Origin: an uncultured SAR116 cluster alpha proteobacterium
GTDB taxonomy: Bacteria > Pseudomonadota > Alphaproteobacteria > Puniceispirillales > Marisalimonadaceae
Direction: 5' to 3'
Assembly (NCBI GenBank): GCA_902595515.1
Contig: CACJQK010000002.1
Location: 1 to 64,000 of the forward strand
Length of the DNA: 64,000 nt
Shown here: positions 55,220-64,000 of the stretch, piece after piece
Position numbering within the stretch: position 1 is the stretch's first letter
Layout: each line of letters starts with the position of its first letter
Position numbers and translations under genes: made by a program
Notes under the pieces: generated by a model
What the model saw: the letters and a program-made list of their open reading frames with translations, nothing else
Databases searched by the model: none
Told to the model about the DNA's origin: nothing

Positions 55220-56590
55220 TTAATCTAAAATTAAACCTGATTGCTTCATAGCTTTACTTTGTTTTTTAGACAAAATCTTTTCATCAAATTCTCCAACTAA
55301 ATCGTGAAAAACTCTATACCAGTTAATTTCTGCTTTTAAATGCATGAAAACTGAACCTAATCCTACGGCCGCTCTGTCCATCAATACAAATTCTCTTGGT
55401 GGTTTAACACCGCCAATTTTTTTTAATTCTTCATGAACTTTTTCTGCCGTTTCTCTTCCATATTGCCCAGATTCACTTGGATTGATCAATCTAACTTTAT
55501 CTTCTAGTAAAGGTTGATAGATAAAGTTTGCCCAAATATTTAAAACACCAATTAATTCTTTTGAGGGATTTTCAAAACCCCAACTTTTGTAGGCATTTAC
55601 CGCTTGTTCTTCATCTCCATCTCTTAGAGCTTTATAGAGTTCAATTACGCCTGTTACAAAATCTGGTCTAAAGATTCTAATACACCCAAAGTCCATTAGA
55701 TTAACTCCTCCATCAGGACGTATTGTATAGTTTCCAAGATGAGGATCTCCGTGAATTACTCCATATTTATAAAATGGTATATACCAAGCTTTAAACATAT
55801 TTATAGCAACTTGATTTCTAATTTTGATATCACTATTTCCAGCAATAAAATCCATAATTTTAGAGCCATCTATCCTTGTCATTGTTAAGAGTCTATTTGT
55901 AGATAATTCGTAAATAGGATTAGGAAGTGTAATTTGATTTAAATCAGATAACATATATCTATATAGTTTTAAATTTTTAACTTCATGGGAGTAATTGAGT
56001 TCTTCTTTTAGCCTATCTGACAACTCCTCATGTATTGCTTCAGTTGAAATAGCAGAATCATATTTTTCATATAATGAAAATATTAGTTTAAGTTGCTTAA
56101 GATCAGCCTGAACTGCTGAGCCCATATCAGGATATTGCAACTTACAGGCTAATTTTTTTCCGTTGATGTCTTCAGCAAAATGAACTTGACCTAAAGATGC
56201 TGCAGCGGAAGCTTGTTTGTCAAAAACTTTAAAATGAGTTAACCAATTTTCTCCTAACTCAGCTTTCATTCTTCTTTTGACAAAAAGCCAGCCCATTGAG
56301 GGAGCATCTGCTTGAAGGTGAGATAATTCATTTACATACTCTCTAGGGAGAGCGTCAGGAATTGTGGCAAGAATTTGGGCGACCTTCATAAGTGGACCTT
56401 TTAATCCTCCTAAGGCAGCTCTCAAATCAGAAGCATGCTGTTCTCTGTTTATTTTAATTCCTAGATATCTTTCACCAGCCAGTCTTGCTGCAAGCCCTCC
56501 CATTGCAGAAGTTACCTTTACATAACGTCTGAATCTTCCACCTGTCATGGAGGAGCTAAGTTCATCTTGAATTATACTATCTTTACTCAT
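55220..56590 (-). CDS. ABC1/UbiB-family atypical kinase
   Basis: A 456-residue protein kinase-like fold protein. The KxGQ-type lipid clamp region is GGLKGPLMKVAQILA, the ATP pocket has AAASLGQVHFAEDINGKKLACKLQYPD, and the catalytic segment HGDPHLGNYTIRPDGGVNLMDFGC is clear. Linked to ubiquinone synthesis in bacteria and mitochondria. Converges on pntB with five bases between. Confidence 0.9.
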   Translation of the reverse strand: MSKDSIIQDELSSSMTGGRFRRYVKVTSAMGGLAARLAGERYLGIKINREQHASDLRAALGGLKGPLMKVAQILATIPDALPREYVNELSHLQADAPSMGWLFVKRRMKAELGENWLTHFKVFDKQASAAASLGQVHFAEDINGKKLACKLQYPDMGSAVQADLKQLKLIFSLYEKYDSAISTEAIHEELSDRLKEELNYSHEVKNLKLYRYMLSDLNQITLPNPIYELSTNRLLTMTRIDGSKIMDFIAGNSDIKIRNQVAINMFKAWYIPFYKYGVIHGDPHLGNYTIRPDGGVNLMDFGCIRIFRPDFVTGVIELYKALRDGDEEQAVNAYKSWGFENPSKELIGVLNIWANFIYQPLLEDKVRLINPSESGQYGRETAEKVHEELKKIGGVKPPREFVLMDRAAVGLGSVFMHLKAEINWYRVFHDLVGEFDEKILSKKQSKAMKQSGLILD

Positions 56591-56616
56591 AATAATTGAA
56601 ACCTCTAAAAATAAGA

Positions 56617-58407
56617 TTAGTTATCCAAATCATCGAGCTCATCCATTAATCCGGTTATCATTGTAATACCTTTTTTCCAAAAACTATTATCATAAGCACT
56701 TAAGTTAAAAGGTTTTAGAAGATCATTGTGACTTTTTGTCCCTCCTGAAGATAACATTTCAATATACTTATTTGAAAAAATATCTTTATCACTTTGTTGA
56801 TATTCATACCAAAGTGCATTTACTAGACTATCTCCAAAAGCATAAGCATATACATAAAAAGGAGTATGAACAAAGTGAGGGATGTATCCCCATAAGAATC
56901 TATAATCATCACCAAGTTTAATATGAGGACCCACTGCATGAGACTGTGTCTCCATCCAAACATTACTTATTTCTTCAGGTGTTAATTCAGATTTTATTCT
57001 TGCCTCATGAAATTTGACTTCGAATTGGTGAAACCCTATTTGTCTAGCAACAGTATTTAACATATCTTCTATTTTACAAGACAATAGTTGTTTTTTTTGT
57101 GCAATCGAACTCTCATCTAACAACTTTCTAAATACCAACATTTCACCAAAAACTGATGCTGTTTCAGCGAGTGTTAGAGGTGTTTCAGCCATTAGTAATC
57201 CATTTTTCCCAGCGAGAATTTGGTGAACACCATGACCAAGTTCATGTGCAAGTGTCATAACGTCTCTAATTTTACCTTGATAATTAACTAATATGTATGG
57301 ATGCAAGGAGGGAACTGAAGGATGGGCAAAAGCGCCAGATGCTTTTCCTTTTCTTAAGCTTGCATCTATCCAATTATTTTTAAAAAATAATTCTGCTAAA
57401 TTAGAAATCTCTTGATGAAAGGAAGAAAATGAAGCTAAAATAATATCCTTAGCATCAGACCATTTTATCAAATTTTCAGAAGAATGTGGCAATGGTGCGT
57501 TTCTATCCCACCAATCTAAACTTGTTTGACCAAATTGGTTAGCTTTCCATTTATAATATCTATGGGTAAGTTTAGGCATAGCCTTATCAACTGTATTTAC
57601 TAATTTATCTACAACTTCATCTTCAACATCATTATCAAGATTTCTTGAGGACATAATTCTTTTAAAACCTCTTTTGTTGTCTTCGATAAACCTGTCTCTA
57701 GAAATTACATTAAGTATCGTTCCAAAAATACGTTTATTATTTTCTAAAACTTCAGAAAGTGATTTACCTGCAATTTTTCTATTTTCTGGATCTGCGTCCG
57801 ATAACAAGTTCAAAATTTCAGCTTCAGTAAGTGATTTATTTTTGAAAGGAAAACGTAATGCCGCAGATGTCTCATCAAATAATCGTATCCATGCTGATCT
57901 GCCAGTAGCAGATTTCTCAATCAAAATCTCTTCTACAAGAGGATCAAGAAGATAAGGGTTTCTTTTTCTTAATATATTGAGATAAGGCTCCCAATTTTTT
58001 GCTTCTTTATCATTTAACCAATTATTAATTGTATTATCATCAACTTTTGAAAGTTCTAAAGTAACAAAAATGAGAGTAGACAAAATTTCTGTAATTTTAT
58101 CAGATATAGATGAGTTGTATTTTGAAATCTCGGGATCTTCCATATTTGTAGCAAAAGTTAAACTACTATGTGTTGCGATCTTATAAATAGCTTCATTAAT
58201 TTCTTGATATTCATTTATAAAAATCAAAAAATCTGATGAACTTAAGACATTTATTTTCCCTTTCCATTTTTTAAGAAAATTATTTGCTGACCCTGTAATA
58301 TTCTTTATGTCTCTACTAATTTTAGGATCATTTATATTTTTATATATCTCTGAAAGATCCCATATTGGTAATTCGTTGTTCATTTTATTTATATGCATTT
58401 CGTTCAT
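56617..58407 (-). CDS. pepF: M3-family oligoendopeptidase (PepF type)
   Basis: A 596-residue cytoplasmic Zn peptidase cleaving oligopeptides. The HExxH motif is LAHELGHGVHQ (about residue 390), with the third ligand in TASVFGEML a little later; N-terminal residues up to 220 match the PepF/M3 N-domain (NRKIAGKSLSEVLENN). No signal peptide. Neighbour UbiB-type gene is same-strand, 26 bases on. Confidence 0.93.
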   Translation of the reverse strand: MNEMHINKMNNELPIWDLSEIYKNINDPKISRDIKNITGSANNFLKKWKGKINVLSSSDFLIFINEYQEINEAIYKIATHSSLTFATNMEDPEISKYNSSISDKITEILSTLIFVTLELSKVDDNTINNWLNDKEAKNWEPYLNILRKRNPYLLDPLVEEILIEKSATGRSAWIRLFDETSAALRFPFKNKSLTEAEILNLLSDADPENRKIAGKSLSEVLENNKRIFGTILNVISRDRFIEDNKRGFKRIMSSRNLDNDVEDEVVDKLVNTVDKAMPKLTHRYYKWKANQFGQTSLDWWDRNAPLPHSSENLIKWSDAKDIILASFSSFHQEISNLAELFFKNNWIDASLRKGKASGAFAHPSVPSLHPYILVNYQGKIRDVMTLAHELGHGVHQILAGKNGLLMAETPLTLAETASVFGEMLVFRKLLDESSIAQKKQLLSCKIEDMLNTVARQIGFHQFEVKFHEARIKSELTPEEISNVWMETQSHAVGPHIKLGDDYRFLWGYIPHFVHTPFYVYAYAFGDSLVNALWYEYQQSDKDIFSNKYIEMLSSGGTKSHNDLLKPFNLSAYDNSFWKKGITMITGLMDELDDLDN

Positions 58408-58431
58408 ATTAAATTTTCAACCTCAATTTTT

Positions 58432-59322
58432 TTATTTTAAAAAGTTATTAATACTATTTATAATTTCATCAGGATTTTCTTCAGCTAGATAATGACCAGC
58501 ATTGACACCATAACCTTTAACTTCTTGAACACAATATTTTTGCCAAATTTTTAAGGGCTTATACCATTGTTCTATCTTACCTTTCTTACCCCACAAAACT
58601 AGTGCTGGCATTTTAATTTTTAAATTTTGTTTTCTACTTATTTCATCATCTTTAAAATCAATAGTTGCAGCAGCTCTATAATCCTCACAAATTGATCTAA
58701 TAGTTTCAGGATTTTTAACACACTCTATGTAATCGGCTAATGCTTTGGGAGCAAAAAAATCTCTATCCTTTTTTTCTCTTGAAGTGTGTGCGAAGAACCA
58801 CTCCTCTGGTGCTTTGTTAATAACTGATTCTGGTATGGGATATCTCTGAGCTAACCAAAACCAATGATAGTAACCCATTGCAAATTCTTTATTAGTTTTC
58901 TCAAAATGTTCAATAGTTGGTATTATATCTAATAAGATAATTTTTATAACTTTATCAGGATAATCTAATGCGAAACGATGACCTATTCTTGCACCTCTGT
59001 CATGCCCAATAATATAAAATTTATTGAAACCTAACAAGTTCATAAACTGGTTCATATCAGATGCCATACTAGCTTTTGAGTAATTTTGATGATCTTTTGA
59101 TATTTTTGGTTTATAGGATTTCCCATAACCTGGAATATCTGGACAAATAATCGTAAATTTATTTGTTAGAGCTGGAGCTACTTTATGCCACATTACGTGT
59201 GTTTGTGGATTTCCATGTAACATAAGTAAAGCCGGTCCATGACCAGCTTTCCTAAATCGAACAAATCCATTTTTAATTTTAATTGTAGAATGTTCAAAAT
59301 CTTCAAAAAAATTTATTGCCAT
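58432..59322 (-). CDS. Haloacetate dehalogenase-like alpha/beta hydrolase
   Basis: A 296-residue hydrolase. Motifs: HGNPQTHVMWHKVAP (oxyanion HGNPQ), GHDRGARIGHRFALDYP with Asp nucleophile, MGYYHWFWLAQRYPIPE with His/Trp halide-binding-like residues, and AGHYLAEENPDE with the catalytic His. These are the marks of fluoroacetate/haloacetate dehalogenases. Whether it truly removes halogen is not shown; related proteins act on other esters. Confidence 0.85.
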   Translation of the reverse strand: MAINFFEDFEHSTIKIKNGFVRFRKAGHGPALLMLHGNPQTHVMWHKVAPALTNKFTIICPDIPGYGKSYKPKISKDHQNYSKASMASDMNQFMNLLGFNKFYIIGHDRGARIGHRFALDYPDKVIKIILLDIIPTIEHFEKTNKEFAMGYYHWFWLAQRYPIPESVINKAPEEWFFAHTSREKKDRDFFAPKALADYIECVKNPETIRSICEDYRAAATIDFKDDEISRKQNLKIKMPALVLWGKKGKIEQWYKPLKIWQKYCVQEVKGYGVNAGHYLAEENPDEIINSINNFLK

Positions 59323-59476
59323 TTTAATCCTTAGGTATTTTATGAAAACTAATATTTTCTTATAAAAGATATAATTATCTGGAAATATAATACAACATCA
59401 TAAGTTTATTATTTCATAATTTGACTCTTTTAAGGATTTACTTAAAAATTTAATGGCATATGGAGTTTAATTAAGG

Positions 59477-59893
59477 TTGAAATTTTTTATAAAAATTATT
59501 TTTGTAATAATGTTAATATCAATTGTGACTGTAAGTAATTCAAAGAATATATTTGCAGATGATATTGAAAAATTTGCATCCAAGTTATTTAATCACTATG
59601 AATATGACGATAAAATTACAAATTATATAAAATCGTTTTTTTCTTCCAATAATGACGGGGTTAAAAGCTTTTCTATCGATACAATTAATAATCAAAAAAC
59701 AACACCCAAAAAACAAAAATCATCTATAAAAATCAAATCAAAAAACAAAATAACTTACAACTTTGAAAATGGACAATCAGTTCAAATAAATCCTTCAAAT
59801 ATTAGCGAAAAGATAATCTATAATAGTTCTCCATATACATATTTTGAAATAAATAAAGACACTATTTTATATGGAATTAATATAGACTTCTAA
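59477..59893 (+). CDS. Secreted small hypothetical protein
   Basis: A 138-residue protein with a signal-like N-terminus (FFIKIIFVIMLISIVTVSNS) and a probable cleavage near residue 27. The rest is Lys/Asn/Ser-rich with a beta-rich end (INPSNISEKIIYNSSPYTYFEINKD). TTG start at 59477 with GGAG eleven bases upstream. No family recognised. Stands alone before tRNA-Arg. Confidence 0.6.
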   Translation: MKFFIKIIFVIMLISIVTVSNSKNIFADDIEKFASKLFNHYEYDDKITNYIKSFFSSNNDGVKSFSIDTINNQKTTPKKQKSSIKIKSKNKITYNFENGQSVQINPSNISEKIIYNSSPYTYFEINKDTILYGINIDF

Positions 59894-59933
59894 CTAATAA
59901 TAATTTTGTTTATATATATTTGTTTAAATAAAA

Positions 59934-60010
59934 TGGTGACCTCGACAGGACTCGAACCTGTTGCCTCAAGATTAGGAATCTTGCGCTCTATCCAGATGAG
60001 CTACGAGGCC
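59934..60010 (-). tRNA. tRNA-Arg(CCT)
   Basis: On the minus strand: acceptor GGCCTCG / CGAGGTC, D arm with GCTC...GAGC, anticodon stem CAAGA/TCTTG with loop TTCCTAA (anticodon CCT), T arm ACAGG TTCGAGT CCTGT, discriminator A and encoded CCA (59934-59936). Confidence 0.95.
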
Positions 60011-60142
60011 AATAGTATAATTTAATATCATATAAAGAATAATTTTCAATTATTAGATGATCTTAATCAAATTGAAATATATGCTAGAAAATTAAAAAAA
60101 AATTCTTAATATTAATAATGACTTATTAAAGGGGTTGCATTA

Positions 60143-61063
60143 ATGAATATCGATTTAGGGTTAAAAGATAAAGTTGCCGTTGTAACTGGAGCTGGTGGAG
60201 GAATAGGACGTGAAATTGCCTTAGCTCTAGCAAAAGAGGGAGTTTCAATTGTTGTTAACGATATAGGTGTTTCATTAACTGGCGATGGCGGTTCAGAATC
60301 CCCAGCTCAAGAAACAGTTGGATTAATAACTCAAAAAGGTGGTAAAGCTATAATTAGTAATGATAGTGTTTCTTCATGGGATAGTGCACAACTGATAATA
60401 AAAAAAGCATTAGATACTTATGGTAGATTAGATATTGTTATAAATAACGCTGGTATTTTAAAAGATACAATTTTTCATAAAATGGAACCTTCAGATTGGA
60501 ATGACGTAATAAGTGTTCATTTAAATGGAAGCTTTTATGTAAGTAGGGCCGCTGCTCCATATTTTAGAGAACAAAATTCTGGAGTTTACATACATATGAC
60601 AAGTACATCGGGATTAATAGGAAATTTTGGTCAAGCAAATTACTCAGCAGCAAAATTAGGTATCGCTGGACTATCAAAATCAATCTCCCTAGATATGAGC
60701 AGATTTAATGTTAGATCAAATTGTATTGCACCATTTGCTTGGAGTAGAATGACCAATTCTATACCTTCAAATACTGAAGCTGAAAAAGAGAGAGTTGAAA
60801 GATTAAAGAAAATGACTCCTGAAACCAACGCCCCTTTAGCTGTTTTTTTAGCCTCGGAGGCTGCTAAAAATGTTAGTGGACAAATCTTCAGTGCAAGATT
60901 GAATGAATTATTTATATATAATCAAAACAGACCAGTAAAAAGCATTCATTCAGAATCAGGGTGGACACCACAACAAATTGCGGAAAGAGCACTTCCATCA
61001 TTTAAAAATTCAATGACACCTAATGAAAGAAGTGGTGATGTTTTTAGCTGGGATCCAATTTAA
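60143..61063 (+). CDS. Short-chain dehydrogenase (3-hydroxyacyl-CoA dehydrogenase-like SDR)
   Basis: A 306-residue NAD(P)-dependent oxidoreductase. The coenzyme site is VVTGAGGGIGREIA, the family NNAG appears in VINNAGILKDTIFHKM, and the catalytic Ser-Tyr-Lys lies in STSGLIGNFGQANYSAAKLG. The VNDIGVSLTGDGGSESPA insert resembles the MFE-2/HSD17B4 type acting on acyl-CoA. Good ribosome site AAAGGGG. Converges on gph. Confidence 0.9.
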   Translation: MNIDLGLKDKVAVVTGAGGGIGREIALALAKEGVSIVVNDIGVSLTGDGGSESPAQETVGLITQKGGKAIISNDSVSSWDSAQLIIKKALDTYGRLDIVINNAGILKDTIFHKMEPSDWNDVISVHLNGSFYVSRAAAPYFREQNSGVYIHMTSTSGLIGNFGQANYSAAKLGIAGLSKSISLDMSRFNVRSNCIAPFAWSRMTNSIPSNTEAEKERVERLKKMTPETNAPLAVFLASEAAKNVSGQIFSARLNELFIYNQNRPVKSIHSESGWTPQQIAERALPSFKNSMTPNERSGDVFSWDPI

Positions 61064-61722
61064 GACAAGCCTAGAAGTTTGATTATATCTTTCATGTTTT
61101 TTAAGGTGTGAGTTGCTCCTAGGTTGTTTACATCTTTATCAGTGTAACCACCCGCTACTGCAATTGATTTTATATTTGCTGCTTTAGCAGCATCAATATC
61201 GTTTGATGTATCACCAACCATGTAAAACATTTTGTTTGTTGTATTAAAACCTTCCATTGTTAATTTTATCATATTTGGCTTTGGTTTTAGCGGAATATTA
61301 TCTCTTGCCCCAACAATTGTGGTAAAAAATTTATTTAGATTCATTTCTTGAATTAATTTTTCAGTTACGAATTGTCTCTTATTAGTACAAATACCCATTG
61401 ATATTTTTCGCTCATAAAAGAAATTTAGTGTCTCTATTACTCCAGGCATTAAAATGCTATATTTATAGGGTTGTTCTGAATAGTTTTGCTTGTAACTATT
61501 GAAAACTACTTCATATAAACTTTGATCTCCACCACAAAAATCAACTACTTTTTTTGATAAAGACAACATTCCTTCACCAACAAAAGTCTGTAATTTTTGC
61601 TCAGATATATTTTTTAGATTATATTTAGTTAAAGTTTTATTTATTGCATGGTGCATATCAGGAACTGAATGTACTAAAGTGCCATCTAAATCAAAAATAA
61701 TATTAAAATTTATTTTTTTCAT
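61060..61722 (-). CDS. gph: Phosphoglycolate phosphatase (HAD family)
   Basis: A 220-residue HAD hydrolase. Motif I FDLDGTLVHSVPDM, motif II GICTNK, motif III KPKPNM, motif IV YMVGDTSNDIDAAKAA. Dephosphorylates 2-phosphoglycolate in the usual assignment, but substrate selectivity of HAD enzymes is hard to read by eye. Three bases after rpe, same strand. Confidence 0.88.
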   Translation of the reverse strand: MKKINFNIIFDLDGTLVHSVPDMHHAINKTLTKYNLKNISEQKLQTFVGEGMLSLSKKVVDFCGGDQSLYEVVFNSYKQNYSEQPYKYSILMPGVIETLNFFYERKISMGICTNKRQFVTEKLIQEMNLNKFFTTIVGARDNIPLKPKPNMIKLTMEGFNTTNKMFYMVGDTSNDIDAAKAANIKSIAVAGGYTDKDVNNLGATHTLKNMKDIIKLLGLS

Positions 61723-61725
61723 ATT

Positions 61726-62385
61726 TTAAATTTTATAACGAAGAGCTTTTATATTTTTTGAATAACTGTTGACACCATCCCCATTAAATACAGCTGAACC
61801 CGCAACAATTACATTTGCACCCGCATCAATCACCCTTGGTGCAACCACCTTATTAATTCCACCATCAACCTGAATTTTTATAGGCTTATCGTTAATTAAC
61901 TTTTTTATTGATTTAATTTTATTCAAAGACGATTCAATGAAAACTTGACCACCAAAACCCGGGTTAACTGTCATTATAAGAATTAAATCTAATTTATCTA
62001 ACAAAAACTCTATACCTGAAATGGAGGTTGCAGGATTAATAGAAACGCCTGCTTTACAACCCAATTCTCGAATACGATTCAAAGTTCTATCCAAATGTGG
62101 AGTAACTTCTTTATGAACAGTTATCATATTAACTCCAGCATTTACGTATTCTTCTAAAAAATCATCTGGATTAGTAACCATTAGATGGGCATCAAAAGGT
62201 TTTTTTGTATAATCTCTTATGGATTTAATAATTGGAGGCCCAAATGTAAGATTTGGTACGAAGTGACCGTCCATAACATCCAAATGTATCCAATCTGCAC
62301 CTGCTTTATCAATAGCTTTAATTTCTTCAGCTAAACATGAAAAATTTGATGATAATATTGATGGCGCTATCAACACATCTGTCAT
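61726..62385 (-). CDS. rpe: Ribulose-phosphate 3-epimerase
   Basis: A 219-residue TIM barrel. IAPSILSSNFSCLAEEI, the metal His-x-Asp in HLDVMDGHFVPNLTFGP, MTVNPGFGGQVFI and IQVDGGINK give the classic Rpe signature. Pentose phosphate and, where present, Calvin cycle enzyme. Lies between gap and gph in one operon-like run. Confidence 0.96.
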   Translation of the reverse strand: MTDVLIAPSILSSNFSCLAEEIKAIDKAGADWIHLDVMDGHFVPNLTFGPPIIKSIRDYTKKPFDAHLMVTNPDDFLEEYVNAGVNMITVHKEVTPHLDRTLNRIRELGCKAGVSINPATSISGIEFLLDKLDLILIMTVNPGFGGQVFIESSLNKIKSIKKLINDKPIKIQVDGGINKVVAPRVIDAGANVIVAGSAVFNGDGVNSYSKNIKALRYKI

Positions 62386-62424
62386 GAAAATATTTCCTTT
62401 TTACTTTATAAAACTTAAAGTTTT

Positions 62425-63432
62425 TTAAATTGTCTTACCGATTGCTACAGCGGTATCTGACATTCTATTGGAAAAACCCCACTCATTATCATACCAGCTT
62501 AATACTCTAACAAATGTATTGTCCATCACTTTTGTTTGATCAAGGTGAAAAATGGAAGAACGTGAGTCATGATTGAAATCACTTGATACAAGAGGTTCAT
62601 CTGTAAAGCCAAGAATATTTTTTAGCTTTCCATTTGCAGATTCTTTAATAATGTTATTAATTTCGTCAACTGAAGTCGATCTTGAAGCATTAAATTTAAA
62701 ATCAACAACTGATACGTTTTGAGTTGGAACTCTTACCGAAACACCATCTAATTTTCCATTTAATTCTGGTAAAACCAATCCAACGGCTTTAGCTGCACCA
62801 GTAGAGGTTGGAATCATATTGCCAGCAGCAGCTCTTGACCTATAAAGATCAGAATGCATTGTATCCAATGTTGGTTGATCGCCTGTATAAGAATGAATTG
62901 TAGTCATAAAACCTTGATTTATTCCTACTCCATTATTTAACGCCATCGCGACAGGTGCAAGACAGTTCGTAGTACAAGAGGCATTTGAAATGACAAGATG
63001 ATCTTTAGATATTTTTTGATGATTTACCCCATAAACAACGGTAAGATCCACACCATTAGCAGGAGCAGAAACAAGCACCCTCTTCGCACCTGCGTGTAAA
63101 TGCATTGAAGCTTTTTCTCGGCTAGCAAATATTCCAGTACACTCCATGGCTATATCTACATCAAGCTCTTTCCAAGGTAAGTCTTTTGGATCTCTAATAG
63201 AAGTAACTTTGATAGGACCTTGTCCGACATACAGATCATTGCCACTAACTTTAACATCTGCTGGAAATTTTCCGTGAACGCTATCATATCTTAATAAATG
63301 AGCATTAGTTTCTACTGGGCCTAAATCATTTATACCAACAACAATTATATCATCTCGAGCTAATTCAACAATAGACCTTAAAATATTTCTTCCTATTCTT
63401 CCAAATCCATTAATAGCAACCCTTACTGACAT
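62425..63432 (-). CDS. gap: Glyceraldehyde-3-phosphate dehydrogenase
   Basis: A 335-residue NAD(P)-dependent GAPDH. GFGRIGRNILRS is the Rossmann motif, ISNASCTTNCLAP carries the catalytic Cys, and NEWGFSNRM marks the C-terminal active-site part. The dinucleotide site reads VGINDLG. Transcribed after pgk, with 35 bases between. Confidence 0.97.
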   Translation of the reverse strand: MSVRVAINGFGRIGRNILRSIVELARDDIIVVGINDLGPVETNAHLLRYDSVHGKFPADVKVSGNDLYVGQGPIKVTSIRDPKDLPWKELDVDIAMECTGIFASREKASMHLHAGAKRVLVSAPANGVDLTVVYGVNHQKISKDHLVISNASCTTNCLAPVAMALNNGVGINQGFMTTIHSYTGDQPTLDTMHSDLYRSRAAAGNMIPTSTGAAKAVGLVLPELNGKLDGVSVRVPTQNVSVVDFKFNASRSTSVDEINNIIKESANGKLKNILGFTDEPLVSSDFNHDSRSSIFHLDQTKVMDNTFVRVLSWYDNEWGFSNRMSDTAVAIGKTI

Positions 63433-63467
63433 TATTTTTTTCCTTTCTAAATTAATACATTACTTAA

Positions 63468-64000
63468 TTATTTACTTAATACTGATATTCCTGGCAATTC
63501 TATACCCTCTAGCCATTCTAAAAAAGCTCCACCTGCTGAGGATACATACGTAAAATCATCGACAGCATTAGCATTGTTTAGAGCAGAAGTCGTGTCACCT
63601 CCACCAGCAACAGTGATTAGATTTTTATTTACCGTTAGTTTAGCAGCCTCCCTAGCAAGTTTGAAAGTTCCCTCTCCAAATGGTGGCGTTTCAAAGGCAC
63701 CTACTGGACCATTCCAGAGTAAAGTATTAACTTTTTGAAACACAGAACTTATTTCTTTTATTGTTTTAGGACCAATATCTAAAGCCATCATTTCTGATGG
63801 GACAGCATCTGAAGACACTATTTCAAATTTTGTATTAGTCTCAAATTTTTCAGAAACAACTAGGTCTAAAGGTAAAATTATTTGACAGTTATTTGTCTTA
63901 CTTATTTTTAATATTGATTTTGCAATATCAATACAATTTTTTTCGTAAAGGCTTTTTCCAACATTAAAACCCTGAGCGACAAGAAAAGTATTAGCCATTG
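63468..64000 (-). CDS. pgk: Phosphoglycerate kinase, C-terminal part (5' end outside window)
   Basis: The visible 176 residues are the C-terminal domain: (G)MANTFLVAQGFNVGKSLYE at the right edge, LWNGPVGAFETPPFGEGT with the nucleotide-loop, and AGGGDTTSAL followed by YVSSAGGAFLEWLEG. The reading frame stays open at the right edge, so the N-terminal half lies beyond it. Followed by gap as is usual. Confidence 0.96.
   Translation of the reverse strand, partial: MANTFLVAQGFNVGKSLYEKNCIDIAKSILKISKTNNCQIILPLDLVVSEKFETNTKFEIVSSDAVPSEMMALDIGPKTIKEISSVFQKVNTLLWNGPVGAFETPPFGEGTFKLAREAAKLTVNKNLITVAGGGDTTSALNNANAVDDFTYVSSAGGAFLEWLEGIELPGISVLSK

Noticed and set aside
1-64000. CRISPR array, rRNA operon or insertion sequence with transposase
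   Set aside because: No regularly spaced repeats, no rRNA sequence and no transposase frame were seen; only the dispersed repeat and an integrase relic.

Overview
The window is AT-rich chromosomal DNA from a bacterium. The gene set points to a marine, free-living alphaproteobacterium: a TrcR (DUF1013) cell-cycle regulator, COQ9, the long type of 2-isopropylmalate synthase, YgfZ, a urt urea transporter, and very short intergenic gaps. The low GC and compact layout resemble pelagic lineages such as AEGEAN-169 or HIMB59-like Rhodospirillales. That placement is an inference; no rRNA is present.

Layout. 1-7.4 kb: accessory genes usually found beside formate dehydrogenase (DUF3306, DUF3305, a four-cluster ferredoxin, DUF6352, DUF6505, a lipoate/biotin-ligase-like protein, Mrp and two small proteins). 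The dehydrogenase itself is not in view and would be expected to the left. 7.5-16 kb: an amidase, an acyltransferase, a PhyH dioxygenase, a Sel1 protein, pyrE, an M20 carbamoylase, yaaA and an EamA transporter. 16-21 kb: a surface-glycan type module on one strand (SxtJ, a 49-residue DUF5989 protein, a carbamoyltransferase and two SGNH proteins).

21.2-27.2 kb is a decay zone. It holds a pseudogenised three-gene operon (DUF1330, cupin, and a dead copy of the intact gene at 35635), an interrupted HIT gene, a truncated glutamine amidotransferase, an HGGXSTGP protein, a dispersed repeat and a 14-bp perfect palindrome. 27.2-34.1 kb: a LysR regulator and urtABCDE with a strong hairpin between urtA and urtB; no urease genes are seen. 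34.5-35.9 kb: three small proteins in a row, the last being the live paralog of the pseudogene.

36-42.6 kb looks like an acquired segment. It contains repeat copies, a tyrosine-integrase N-terminal remnant, a GC-richer DUF1326/DUF2182 pair, an ArsR regulator with a metal-type permease, a GAF protein with a coupled small partner, and an MFS exporter. It ends at tRNA-Ser(GGA) with TGTGGGTA direct repeats beside the tRNA 3' end.

42.7-64 kb is core chromosome: lepA, leuA (with promoter and possible attenuator leader), ygfZ, trcR, purEK, a homoserine O-acetyltransferase, COQ9, rpsU with terminator, pntAB, an ABC1 kinase, an M3 peptidase, a dehalogenase-like hydrolase, tRNA-Arg(CCT), an SDR, gph, rpe, gap and the 3' part of pgk.
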